A stretch of DNA of 31,780 bases from RPQK01 sp041946865 (GCA_041946865.1 JBHGBF010000113.1:1-31780), one strand, 5' to 3'. Positions 1-7,346 are shown, counted from the stretch's first letter. Notes: generated by a model from the sequence alone, not told the origin. Numbers and translations are program-made.

Positions 1-56
1 CGGGTTTCTGCTTTGGGAGCAGGGAGTCGGGGGTTCAAATCCCTCTGCCCCGACCA
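1..56 (+). tRNA. tRNA-Pro(UGG), 3' part only
   Basis: The 5' part lies outside the window. What is visible folds as the 3' two-thirds of a tRNA. There is an anticodon stem TCTGC/GCAGG around the loop TTTGGGA, which puts TGG in the anticodon position. A five-base variable loop follows, then a T-arm with loop TTCAAAT and stems GGGGG/CCCTC. The acceptor 3' strand TGCCCCG ends in discriminator A and an encoded CCA at 54-56. UGG reads proline codons. The missing acceptor 5' strand should be CGGGGCA, which would confirm the call. Confidence 0.9.
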
Positions 57-435
57 ATCTAAAGCCTTTGGTTTCTATGGCTTCCGCGCCTGCTCAAAAA
101 CGCTCGAAAACCGCCCTGTAGATAATTTTGTAGGGAGTCAAATCCACAACCGACCCGGGTTGAGCGCCTGTGTCACGCCCGCGGCAAAGTCCGATGATAA
201 CTATAAGCTTCAGTATTTCTGGAAGTTAGAGGCTATCAACTTGTCAGCCTCTCGCGCCCCCGAGTGCCCGACGCCCTGCACAAAAGACAGGGGTACGGCG
301 ACGTAGCGTCAAATTAGGTGAGGGAGGGGCCGAATCGAACAACCTCGTCGTCGAGAGAAAAGAACGTCGATGTGTAGGAAGCGCCTCGCAAATCCGCGCA
401 ATGGCGTACAATGTGCCTTCGAAGAGGCCGCTAGA
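57..435. other. No recognisable gene between tRNA-Pro and the XRE/ImmA fragment
   Basis: Short open frames occur on both strands, but none resembles a known protein or has a convincing ribosome binding site. No integrase remnant and no second copy of the tRNA 3' end could be recognised. The stretch may be decayed mobile DNA, given the truncated gene that follows, but this is inference. Confidence 0.5.
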
Positions 436-660
436 GTGCGTGTCGAGGTCAGACCGGCACTCCTCCGCTGGGCGCGTGAACGAGCCGAGCTGGATGCCGA
501 CATTCTGATTCCCCGTTTCCCCAAGCTCCATGCCTGGGAGAGCGGAGAGGTGCGTTCCACATTGCGACAGCCTGAGAGTTTTGCTGCGGCAAGTCACACC
601 CCGATCGGTTACCTCTTCCTCCCGGACCCGCCTGAACGAATCCCATCCCCGAAGTCACCT
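436..660 (+). pseudogene. Truncated XRE/ImmA-IrrE-type regulator, N-terminal fragment
   Basis: From GTG at 436 the translation opens VRVEVRPALLRWARERAEL and continues through RFPKLHAWESGE, TLRQPESFA and HTPIGYLFLPDPPER. This is the characteristic start of the helix-turn-helix plus ImmA/IrrE metallopeptidase family (consensus recalled: LLRWARERAGL, FPKLxxWExG, PTLKQLExFA, HTPxGYLFLPEPPE). Members usually run to about 350-400 residues and carry an HExxH zinc site. Here homology stops after about 75 residues, near 650-660, apparently with a frame slip where IPIPD is expected, and the metallopeptidase domain is absent. The locus is therefore a dead N-terminal stub. Such proteins often belong to mobile or toxin-antitoxin modules, and this one lies close to a tRNA gene. 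No partner gene is seen. Confidence 0.65.
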
Positions 661-754
661 GTCGGGGAGAGCCTGCTGGTTGACTGATATGCTGTACCGG
701 TGACATTTTGTTCGGGAAAAATGCCCTTCTGCTCCACTAGTAGAGGAGTTGCCG

Positions 755-1183
755 ATGCCTAAGACCACTCGCTTGATCCGCTTTGGCGTTTCTATGGAAG
801 AGAACCTGCTAAGCGCATTCGATACGATGTGCGCCGCCAAGGGATATGAGAACCGTTCGGAAGCCATTCGCGACATGGCGCGGAAGCTCCTGATCGAGGA
901 CACGCTGAAGGAAGAGAACGCGGAAGGAGTTGGGACCCTAACCCTTGTCTATAACCATCACCAGCGGGAACTGGAAGAGAAGCTGACGGAATATCAGCAC
1001 CATCACCTGCACGAGATCATTACGAGTCTGCACATTCATCTTACTGCCCATCTCTGTCTTGAGGTGTTGCTCCTGCGCGGAAAGGCGAGAGAGATCAAGA
1101 AAGTTGCCGATGGCCTGATCGCCACCAAAGGCGTTCAGCATGGACAACTGGTGATGACGGCCGTTGGCAACGAGAGTCACTAG
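755..1183 (+). CDS. nikR: Nickel-responsive transcriptional regulator NikR
   Basis: NikR is a tetrameric repressor that binds DNA when loaded with nickel and shuts off nickel uptake. Residues 1-45 are a ribbon-helix-helix DNA-binding domain (TRLIRFGVSMEENLLSAFD, then YENRSEAIRDMARKLL). Residues 58-142 are the ACT-like nickel domain. Its high-affinity site is intact: H82, H93, H95 and C101 reproduce the H-x10-H-x-H-x5-C spacing of E. coli H76/H87/H89/C95. The length of 142 residues is normal for the family. ATG at 755 is chosen because GAGGAG at 743-748 sits six bases upstream. A TTG at 749 is also in frame but overlaps that site less well. The gene converges on nikO, whose operon (with the receptor gene) is its likely target. 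Confidence 0.96.
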   Translation: MPKTTRLIRFGVSMEENLLSAFDTMCAAKGYENRSEAIRDMARKLLIEDTLKEENAEGVGTLTLVYNHHQRELEEKLTEYQHHHLHEIITSLHIHLTAHLCLEVLLLRGKAREIKKVADGLIATKGVQHGQLVMTAVGNESH

Positions 1184-1230
1184 CTCGAATCTCGGGTCAT
1201 CCAGCGGATCCAATTCGGGTTTCCAGTCGA

Positions 1231-2013
1231 TCAGTCGTGTTTTCGCGCCAGGTGGTAGTGCGCAAGATCGCATGCGTGCAGCAGTTCGTGATTCCCTAAG
1301 ATCTCTTCCGTGGCGCCGGTTGCAACGATCTGATGGTCCATGCCAAAGACACAAATCCGCGCGGCTATGGCCTCCGCGACGCTCAAGTCATGAGTAGCCG
1401 TCACCAGAGTCTTGCCGGCCTTGTTCTGTTCTCGAATGAAGTCTATGAGCCAGGATTGGCTTCGCGGATCCAAACCGGTCGTCGGCTCATCGAGAAGCCA
1501 AACCTCGGGCTGAAGGCTGAGAATCGAAGCCAGCGCTACTTTGCGCTTCTCGCCGCCCGAGAGCCGATGCGGAGCGCGGCCTGCCAGGTCACCGATTCCC
1601 AAGGCCCGAAGCGAGGATTCCACGCGCTCAGCTAGTTCTTCGCGCTCCAATCCAAGCTGCAACGGCGCAAAGGCCACTTCCTCCAAAACGGATGGGGAGA
1701 AGAGTTGGACGTCCGCATCCTGAAAAACCAATCCGACGCGTGGCCGGAAGGCAAAATTCGTCGCCTCATCATCAAGCGCTTGCTCGGTAAGAGGCTGGTC
1801 AAATGCGGTGATGGTCCCTTGGGAAGGGAAATACAGCCCATCGAGCAATTTCAGCAGCGTACTTTTGCCGGATCCATTAGCACCCAGGATGGCCAGGCTT
1901 TCGCCAGCCTGCACTGTCAGGTCTACTTGATCCAGTGCTACGTGATCGCCATCATAGGCGAATGACACATGCTCCACTTTGAAGATCGCTTCAGTATCCA
2001 AAGTGCCCCGCAA
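1231..2013 (-). CDS. nikO: ECF nickel/cobalt transporter ATPase NikO/CbiO
   Basis: This is the cytoplasmic ATP-binding subunit of an energy-coupling-factor transporter, which powers Ni2+ (or Co2+) import through NikM/NikQ. The 260-residue product has every ABC ATPase element: Walker A GANGSGKST (about 44-52), Q-loop VFQDADVQLF (about 96-105, the form typical of CbiO/EcfA), signature LSGGEKRKVAL (about 151-161), Walker B VWLLDEPTTGLD (about 171-182) and the switch histidine in ATHDLS. It begins with TTG at 2013, about 18 bases after the Q-subunit stop; a second in-frame TTG lies at 2001. An in-frame TGA just upstream rules out a longer start. It is the last gene of the nickel operon. Nickel rather than cobalt is inferred from nikR. 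The ATPase is intact although the membrane subunits upstream are damaged. Confidence 0.92.
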   Translation of the reverse strand: MRGTLDTEAIFKVEHVSFAYDGDHVALDQVDLTVQAGESLAILGANGSGKSTLLKLLDGLYFPSQGTITAFDQPLTEQALDDEATNFAFRPRVGLVFQDADVQLFSPSVLEEVAFAPLQLGLEREELAERVESSLRALGIGDLAGRAPHRLSGGEKRKVALASILSLQPEVWLLDEPTTGLDPRSQSWLIDFIREQNKAGKTLVTATHDLSVAEAIAARICVFGMDHQIVATGATEEILGNHELLHACDLAHYHLARKHD

Positions 2014-2032
2014 CTCTATGTAGGGTCATATA

Positions 2033-2564
2033 TCAACGGCCCAGGATAATGGCTGCCACACTCAAGGACAGCATCAGCCCTCCCCAGATCCAATCCCGTT
2101 TTTGCATCTCAAGCGGCTTCAAAGTGACCACGCGGCCGTCGAACCCGCGCGACTTCATTGCCAGGTGTACCTCGCTGCTCATGTTGAGGGATCGGCTCAA
2201 GAGGGTCGTGGCCGCAGCGGCCATGATGTGGCGTTGCTCCGTGCCGCTCAGCCTCCCGACTACGCGGCTTTTGCGCGAGAGAAACATGTCATTGGCGATG
2301 TGCAGCAGAAGATAGATATAGCGGTACGTCATCCCCGGCGTGAGGATAAAGACATCCGGAACCCTCAGTATGCGCAGAGCCGTCAGCACCGTATTCCACG
2401 GAGTGGTCAGGATCAACAGAAGAGTCAGCGACACGGAAGTGCTGACTCTCAGGAGCAAGAATAGGCCGGTAATCAGACCTGGTCTCGTGATGGTCAGGCC
2501 CCAAGGCAGCGAGACGAGAGGCGGTCCCGGAGTCAGGAACAGGGCCGGAATGATCAGGACGCCG
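2033..2564 (-). pseudogene. ECF transporter T-component CbiQ/NikQ, lacking its N-terminal part
   Basis: CbiQ/NikQ is the transmembrane coupling subunit linking NikM to the ATPase. About 180 residues of clear CbiQ are present: IPALFLTPGPPLV, the helix RVSTSVSLTLLLILTTPWN, RVPDVFILTPGMTYRYIYLLL, and the C-terminal coupling region with SLNMSSEVHLAMKSRGFDG. The motif A-[MLT]-x-[SA]-R-G-F that contacts the ATPase is intact. Family members run about 240-330 residues and begin with one or more further helices. Here homology starts abruptly near 2564, in the middle of the protein. Upstream in the same frame the translation is not CbiQ-like; it is the shadow of the NikN-like segment. A deletion that fused the end of nikN to the middle of nikQ is the simplest reading. 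The product could not insert normally, so it is called a pseudogene. Confidence 0.75.
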
Positions 2565-2826
2565 GTAAGATCCCCACCAGCGCGGACAGAATATATCCCA
2601 GGTTGGAGTTGCCCAGCGCCGGCAGATTGTAGCCCTGCAGGGGAGCGCCCCAAACACCGGAGAGCCGGGCAATTCCTTCCGGGATAGACTTCAGCCCCAT
2701 TCTCGCAAGCTCTTCCGTCCCCCACTCGCCCCATGCCGTCCCGGGCGCTAGAAGACCCAGGGGTGACACCACCGCCAATACCAGCATGGCAACCCAGAGC
2801 GTGCGCAATTTGCGGTTCCGGAAGGC
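2554..2826 (-). pseudogene. NikN/CbiN-like (PDGLE-type) segment, separated from nikM by a frameshift
   Basis: The translation in this frame reads RNRKLRTLWVAMLVLAVV, PLGLLAPGTAWGEWGTEEL, IPEGIARLSGVWGAPLQGY and LGNSNLGYILSALVGI. This is the C-terminal domain usually fused to CbiM/NikM in one long NikMN protein: a helix, the periplasmic LAPGTAWGEWG and PEGLxRLxGLW blocks, then a second helix. It lies in a different frame from nikM. The change occurs near 2820-2830, where stepping back one base joins the two halves in register, as if one base had been lost. No start codon with a ribosome binding site is seen for an independent gene. The last helix is cut short at ILPAS-stop, just where CbiQ sequence begins in the third frame. 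Confidence 0.7.
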
Positions 2827-3611
2827 TCGGCTATTCGGGCTGATTTCTCCGCGGACTCCAATATCCCGGGGTTCGAACGATGCAAGTAGGCGATGATCAA
2901 TACCGTGAGAAGAGCTTCCGCAACTGAAGCGATCAGAGCATGCGGAATCGCCATCGCCGGAATCGAAACCGCCAGTGGATAGGGGGCGTAGAGAGAACTG
3001 CCGTTCGCAGTTTTGAATAGCAGGGGCTGTATGCCGAACTCCAGCCCGGCAAAGAAGGCCGCCATGGTTATTCCCGTCCATGCTCCAATCGCCGCCCCTG
3101 TCAGCCGTCTCGATGAACCCATCGGACTATTTTTTGCGAATGGCTTGTATATGGCGGACGTGAATTGAGGAACGATCACGGCGATGTTGAAGCAGTTAGC
3201 GCCCAGAGCCAGGATACCGCCGTCTCCAAAGAAGAACGCCTGAATAATCAGTGCGGTTGAAATAGCGATGGTCGCCGCCTCGGGTCCCAGGATCACAGCA
3301 GCCAGCGCCGCACCCGTCACATGGGCCGTCGTTCCGCCCGGGATGGGGATATTGAACATCATGATGACGAATGAAAATGCAGCGAGCAGCGCAATAAGCG
3401 GAGCGCCACGCGCATTCAAGTCTTTGCGCAGCTTGCGAATGCCGGATAACCAGAAGGGCAGAACCAGCAGAAACATGATGGCCGAGGTAACTGGGCTGAG
3501 GTAACCGTCAGGGATATGCATGGCGGTCGTAGCAAGCCAGATGAGCAGAAGGCCATAGTATCCCGCCAAGAATCGGGAAGTCTCGAAAGTGAAAGGACCA
3601 CCGAACCGCAC
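2748..3611 (-). CDS. nikM: Nickel ECF transporter substrate-binding membrane protein NikM/CbiM (C-terminal domain out of frame)
   Basis: NikM/CbiM is the integral-membrane metal-capture component. The hallmark MHIPDGYLSP, whose N-terminal Met-His directly binds the metal in this family, is present with its ATG at 3521. The body carries GTTAHVTGAALAAVILGP, FFFGDGGILALGANCFN and several hydrophobic helices. GTG at 3611 has a strong AGGAG five bases away and adds about 30 residues with a hydrophobic core ending LATTA just before MHIPDG. This looks like a cleavable signal peptide that would free the Met-His terminus. An alternative GTG at 3635 overlaps the lipoprotein stop. True homology ends near residue IAEPS; the last about 25 residues before the stop at 2748 are frameshifted, because the NikN-like domain continues in another frame. 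Confidence 0.85.
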   Translation of the reverse strand: MRFGGPFTFETSRFLAGYYGLLLIWLATTAMHIPDGYLSPVTSAIMFLLVLPFWLSGIRKLRKDLNARGAPLIALLAAFSFVIMMFNIPIPGGTTAHVTGAALAAVILGPEAATIAISTALIIQAFFFGDGGILALGANCFNIAVIVPQFTSAIYKPFAKNSPMGSSRRLTGAAIGAWTGITMAAFFAGLEFGIQPLLFKTANGSSLYAPYPLAVSIPAMAIPHALIASVAEALLTVLIIAYLHRSNPGILESAEKSARIAEPSGTANCARSGLPCWYWRWCHPWVF

Positions 3612-3631
3612 AGCTTCTCCTGAAAATCGTA

Positions 3632-4204
3632 TCACCGTGACTTTGGCATGCCTGCGCAGTCTGCAAACTCCCGCGCCGTCTCATACCTGCCTGCCAGTTG
3701 TCCGCACATGGTCTGGAAGAACTGGAGACCCTGCGCAGATAGAGCTTGGGCGATGCGCCGGTCCTGGGAATACCGGATCAGAAAGGTGATGTGTCTGATG
3801 CCGTGCGCCAACACGTCTTGCTGCCGGATTACGGCTGGCCGCGGTCTCTTTGGATCTGTCGTTTGAGGCGGAAGCAGTTCGCTCCAGGCCAGGCGCAATG
3901 ATTCGGCGCTTCGGCACTTTGGATCTTCTGAGAAAGCCAGATAAGTGAGGATGAGAGTTCCATCCTTCTCCCAGCGCCAGCTGGTCGAGTGAAGGATTGC
4001 CAGACTGCAGTCCCTGGGCACAAGACTTCGGACAACGGTGTCTGGATCGGAGCTGTCACGCGACAGGTCGGCGGTTTTGACTCCATAGGCTATCGTCCGG
4101 TCATTTGACGGACTTGCCAGGAACAGCTCGAGAACAACCTTGGGCTGCTGCCTGCTGCAACCAGCCAGAAGCAGCAGGCAGGCAATCATCATGAACTTGT
4201 TCAT
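3632..4204 (-). CDS. Lipoprotein of unknown function in the nickel operon
   Basis: The 190-residue product starts with a short basic region, a hydrophobic stretch and the lipobox LLAGC, with Cys at about residue 15, so it should be lipid-anchored in the envelope after signal peptidase II cleavage. The body contains conserved-looking blocks VPRDCSLAILHSTSWRW, LILTYLAFSEDP and HGIRHITFLIRYSQDRRIA. I do not recognise a named domain. It lies 13 bases after the receptor stop, and its TGA overlaps a possible GTG of nikM, so it is almost certainly co-transcribed with them. A role in periplasmic metal handling is inferred from position only. There is no obvious Shine-Dalgarno before ATG 4204; the closely following ATG codons are alternatives. 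Confidence 0.7.
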   Translation of the reverse strand: MNKFMMIACLLLLAGCSRQQPKVVLELFLASPSNDRTIAYGVKTADLSRDSSDPDTVVRSLVPRDCSLAILHSTSWRWEKDGTLILTYLAFSEDPKCRSAESLRLAWSELLPPQTTDPKRPRPAVIRQQDVLAHGIRHITFLIRYSQDRRIAQALSAQGLQFFQTMCGQLAGRYETAREFADCAGMPKSR

Positions 4205-4217
4205 AGATGCAAGAGTG

Positions 4218-6263
4218 TCAGAAGCGGAAATCCAAACCGCCCATTACGTTGAACCCGGGATCGCGAAACTGCCAGGGCATCAGGTATCGGCGATTCGTGA
4301 TGTTGTTCAGATCCGCGAACACCAGAACGGTATGCGTGTCGGCGCGATACAGAGCTTTCTCAGCCTTGAGATTCAGAATCTGATAGGGTCCGAATGCCGA
4401 GCGGCCGCTTTTCGAAGTGCTGTCATAGTAGGTTCCGACTGCATGCAGGTAAGGCGACACCTTGAGTGCAGCAGGCAGATTCAGTTCAACTCCGGCGTTG
4501 GCTATGTAGTCCGGGACGAACGAAAGCTCCGCGCCTTCCTGGTCACGATCGAACGGGTTGCTGACGCGCGAAAAGGTATGGGTGGAATTCGTGAAGAGCC
4601 GGAACCTGTCGTTGATGAAGTGATCATAGACGATCTCAAGACCGTGCGACCGGGCATCGCCGGCATTTACGGACTTGGTCTGCGAGGGCGTGCTGCTGAC
4701 TACATTATCGACTATCACGTCACTGATCTGGTTGTAGAATCCGCGAATCCCCACGGTGATCCGTACGACGGGGGAGAAGTCGAAGCCGAAATCCGAGCCG
4801 ATCCCAGTTTCAGGCTGCAAATCGGGATTCGGCAGTTGTCCATTGCGCCCCACGATTCCGAAGTCGCCTGCGTTCAGAGTCCCGCCGACTGATTTTGCGG
4901 CCGGAGAGATGAAGCTGGTTCCCAGGTTCGCATACGCAAAAAACTTCTTGCTGAAGTTGTAGCGCGCGCCGGTGCTCCAAAGAAACTTGGACCAGGATTT
5001 GTCGGCCAGCCCCGGGGCAGAGCCTCCAATTAGATCATAATGATCAGAAGTGTAATTGACGCGGCCTCCGGCCCGTAACACCCACTTTCCGGCGACGAGC
5101 TTCTCCTGCAGATACAAACCTGTGCTCATCGACGTCGCGTCGTTGCCGGTGACCGCAGGTGCGTTTGGTTCCGTATAGGTTCTGTAAGTCGCATGCTGAT
5201 AGTCGGCGCCCGCCGTAAAGGTGCTGTCGCCGTGGTGCTTCCAATTGAACGTCAGGTCGGTCGGAACGATCTTCTGCTGGACTCCGGAGTGATCTACGAG
5301 GGCCAGGCTGGCCGGGTAATTGTCATCACCCCAACGGCGGTCGTAATTACGGAACCCTGCCTTCAGCTGAATATTCAGCTTGTCATTCACCTGGTTCGAA
5401 TAAGTCCCATTCACAGTGTCGTAGTTGTGGTCGTAATCGCGATTCGGCCGCCCCGTGAATCCGTTGTGAAGAGTGTGTTGGGCGAAAACGGAGAACTTCT
5501 GTTTGTTGCCGGCGAAATACGTCGCTTTTCCGTAGAACTTCATCTTCTTATACGAGGGATCGTCCAGCATTCCCAGCCACGAATTCGGCGCGCCGTAATC
5601 CGTATAGTCCGACTGTTCGTATGTTGTGCCCAGGAAATAATGCAGATTGGCCTTGTGATCCTGGTGGTAGAAGCGGGCTCCAAGCGTGCTCCATGACCCG
5701 CCATCGAGCAGGATGCGAGTCTCAGGTTTGTCTATCCGTTCCTTCAGAACGAGATTGGAGATGCCGGCCAGCGGCGCCTGGGTACCGGAGAAGTCTGCGC
5801 TCAGGTAATTCGAATACATCACCGACGCCGGCCCCTGGTGCGTTTCGATACGTGCGAATGCCCATGGATCCAGACTCATGGTGTCTACAAAGGAATCGAT
5901 TGGCAAACCGTCCAGCAGGTAGCTGTTGTACTTCGGGCCGAGCCCTCCGTACGAGCCCCAATTGGCGTCGTTGCGCGAAAGCACGGTCACGGATAAACCC
6001 GGTTGGTACTGCAGCAACTCCGAGAGATTTCGAACGCTTGTTGCCTGAGCGGCAATCCGGTCATCAAACAGCACGTTGACTTTTTGCGTGATGTTCTCCT
6101 GCGGTTCCTCTGTCTTGGTGCCCGTGACGATGACTACGGTGTTGATTCCTTGAAGCTTCTCTTCCTTCTGTTCCGTCTCGCCTTGCGGCGTGACACTCTG
6201 TGCTCGAACGATACAGACGAAGAAAGAGAGCACGAGAAGCGAACAATTCAACCCTCTCAACAT
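4218..6263 (-). CDS. TonB-dependent outer-membrane receptor, probably for nickel
   Basis: The predicted 681-residue outer-membrane beta-barrel imports a metal complex using TonB energy. ATG at 6263 is chosen because GGGAGG lies four bases upstream and a signal peptide follows directly (LNCSLLVLSFFVCIVRAQS). The open frame extends further upstream, but only through promoter-like DNA. A TonB-box-like stretch VVIVTGTKT is followed by a plug domain (RNLSELLQYQPGLSV, SYLLDGLPIDSF, IETHQGPASVMYS). A long aromatic-rich barrel ends in the classic terminal Phe (GGLDFRF). Position at the head of an operon with nikM-N-Q-O and beside nikR supports nickel or a nickel chelate as substrate, by analogy with FrpB4-type receptors. 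Substrate identity is inference. No truncation or frameshift is visible. Confidence 0.92.
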   Translation of the reverse strand: MLRGLNCSLLVLSFFVCIVRAQSVTPQGETEQKEEKLQGINTVVIVTGTKTEEPQENITQKVNVLFDDRIAAQATSVRNLSELLQYQPGLSVTVLSRNDANWGSYGGLGPKYNSYLLDGLPIDSFVDTMSLDPWAFARIETHQGPASVMYSNYLSADFSGTQAPLAGISNLVLKERIDKPETRILLDGGSWSTLGARFYHQDHKANLHYFLGTTYEQSDYTDYGAPNSWLGMLDDPSYKKMKFYGKATYFAGNKQKFSVFAQHTLHNGFTGRPNRDYDHNYDTVNGTYSNQVNDKLNIQLKAGFRNYDRRWGDDNYPASLALVDHSGVQQKIVPTDLTFNWKHHGDSTFTAGADYQHATYRTYTEPNAPAVTGNDATSMSTGLYLQEKLVAGKWVLRAGGRVNYTSDHYDLIGGSAPGLADKSWSKFLWSTGARYNFSKKFFAYANLGTSFISPAAKSVGGTLNAGDFGIVGRNGQLPNPDLQPETGIGSDFGFDFSPVVRITVGIRGFYNQISDVIVDNVVSSTPSQTKSVNAGDARSHGLEIVYDHFINDRFRLFTNSTHTFSRVSNPFDRDQEGAELSFVPDYIANAGVELNLPAALKVSPYLHAVGTYYDSTSKSGRSAFGPYQILNLKAEKALYRADTHTVLVFADLNNITNRRYLMPWQFRDPGFNVMGGLDFRF

Positions 6264-6300
6264 ACAGCCTCCCGGGTGAATGACAGGTCCAGGTCGGAGA

Positions 6301-6340
6301 GTGTAGCACGAACATAACAAAGGTGCCACACGGACGTAAA
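6301..6340 (-). promoter_or_regulatory. Candidate promoter with overlapping inverted repeat (possible NikR operator)
   Basis: Reading the minus strand toward the receptor gene, a -35-like TTTACG (6335-6340) and a -10-like TATGTT (6311-6316) are separated by 18 bases. The half-sites GTGTAGCAC (6301-6309) and GTGCCACAC (6323-6331) form an inverted repeat with eight of nine pairs matching and a 13-base spacer, bracketing the -10 element. The geometry differs from the E. coli NikR box (28 bases overall), so assignment to NikR rests on context. Confidence 0.45.
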
Positions 6341-6448
6341 CTCGGAGATCCGCACATAGGGCGCTGCATACCTTGTGCAGACCTTCGAAGCTTCCATGGT
6401 ACAGGGACACGTGTTCCAGTGCCGGAATGATGACGTTCGTGTAAGTAT

Positions 6449-6493
6449 CCACGCCTAGAAGGCGTGGCTTTGGCCTGCCCCGCAGAGCGGGGC
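6449..6493. repeat. Tandem hairpin pair, possible IS200/IS605-type end or REP-like element
   Basis: Two perfect seven-pair hairpins lie nine bases apart. The first is CCACGCC-TAGAA-GGCGTGG (6449-6467). The second is GCCCCGC-AGA-GCGGGGC (6477-6493). Compact subterminal hairpins of this kind are typical of IS200/IS605 element ends and of REP elements. No TnpA or TnpB coding sequence is present. They sit between the receptor promoter and a broken gene, at what looks like a rearrangement joint. Confidence 0.5.
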
Positions 6494-7145
6494 CCTGGAC
6501 TTTGGCGAAAGTATACAGATGAATCAACAGGAACCGCTGCCGTGTGGCACGCCTCCGAAATCACACACGACGCTGAGGATGATGAAGCAGGCAACGAGAT
6601 AAAGGAACTGGTGGTTATGCAGCCGGCCGAGGGCGAGTACGTGCTTTCAGTCGTAGGCACCGGAACCGGCACATACGACCTGGATATCCGGATGAACGAG
6701 ATCGACGGGCAAGCCAGCCGTGGCGTGTTCGAAAAGATCCCGATTGGTCCTGGGATCGTCCATAAATATGCTTTCGATTTTTCCGGGGACCCGGCAGCGA
6801 GAATCAAGGTTCGTGGCGGCTTCGATGGAAAAGGCCAGCGGCCCGACGATGTGAACAAGCTCCTGACGTATTGCGCTCCGGGTGAACGGTCTACTACTCT
6901 GGCCGCGGGCGTTTCCGAATACACACTGATTATTCGCTACGGCGAGAACATCATTCCGAGCACACTGAACGTGGGCCTGAATGGCACACCCCTCACCTTC
7001 CTGTTCTCTCCGGCTCCCGGCAAAAAGCGAAACCATTCCGATCTATCTAGGAAGGGGTCGCAACACCCTCAGGCTGAGCGTCGAAGGGAATCTCGGCGGG
7101 AGAACTGCGGTTGACACTGACAGGCTGGTGTTTATCGTTCCCTAA
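6464..7145 (+). pseudogene. C-terminal fragment of a large secreted protein, frameshifted
   Basis: From about 6600 the translation has the look of a carboxy-terminal beta-rich domain of large secreted proteins: PAEGEYVLSVVGTGTGTYDL, FEKIPIGPGIVHKYAFDFSG, then GERSTTLAAGVSEYTLIIRY. There is no signal peptide or plausible start, and the apparent opening runs through the hairpin pair, so the 5' part is missing. At the five-base A run 7022-7026 the frame changes. Before it the protein reads LFSPAPGK; stepping frame there gives SETIPIYLGRGRNTLRLSV and VDTDRLVFIVP with stop TAA at 7143-7145. Without the slip the frame runs on into nonsense. Product function is unknown. It abuts the stop of the permease stub on the other strand. 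Confidence 0.6.
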
Positions 7146-7306
7146 GTAGTCGGCGGGCGAGCCGGGCGCACGACAGACAGCTCGGAGTCGGGTTTGGTCG
7201 ATTCCGAGAGCTGCTGCCCGAGCTCCTCGATGATCTCTTCCTCACGTTCGGGCTTCAGAATATTTGACGGCAGGTGTTCACGGACGAATCCGGTCCAGTC
7301 ACGCAT
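7142..7306 (-). pseudogene. N-terminal stub of an ADOP/MacB-type ABC permease
   Basis: ATG at 7306 opens MRDWTGFVREHLPS, followed by KPEREEEIIEELGQQL. This is the cytoplasmic N-terminal signature of the acidobacterial duplicated-permease (ADOP) family, whose members are about 800-900 residues with FtsX domains. Only 54 codons remain before a TAG. The tail after about residue 35 no longer fits the family. The start overlaps the end of the neighbouring padR reading frame, the usual arrangement for this gene pair. The rest of the gene has been lost, and a foreign gene fragment begins exactly where this one stops. Confidence 0.6.
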
Positions 7307-7346
7307 GTTCGAGCCTCGCTATCTGTGTCAGGACATCGATGAAATC

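Noticed and set aside
699..754. Second NikR-type operator before nikR
   Set aside because: No copy of the GTGTAGCAC/GTGCCACAC repeat nor of GTATGA-N16-TCATAC was found here.
4140..4892. 250-residue plus-strand frame opposite the receptor and lipoprotein genes
   Set aside because: No recognisable motif; the opposite strand encodes a complete TonB-dependent receptor C-terminus.
6264..6527. N-terminal extension of the receptor frame up to 6527
   Set aside because: It runs through the promoter and the hairpin pair; ATG 6263 has a ribosome binding site and is followed at once by a signal peptide.
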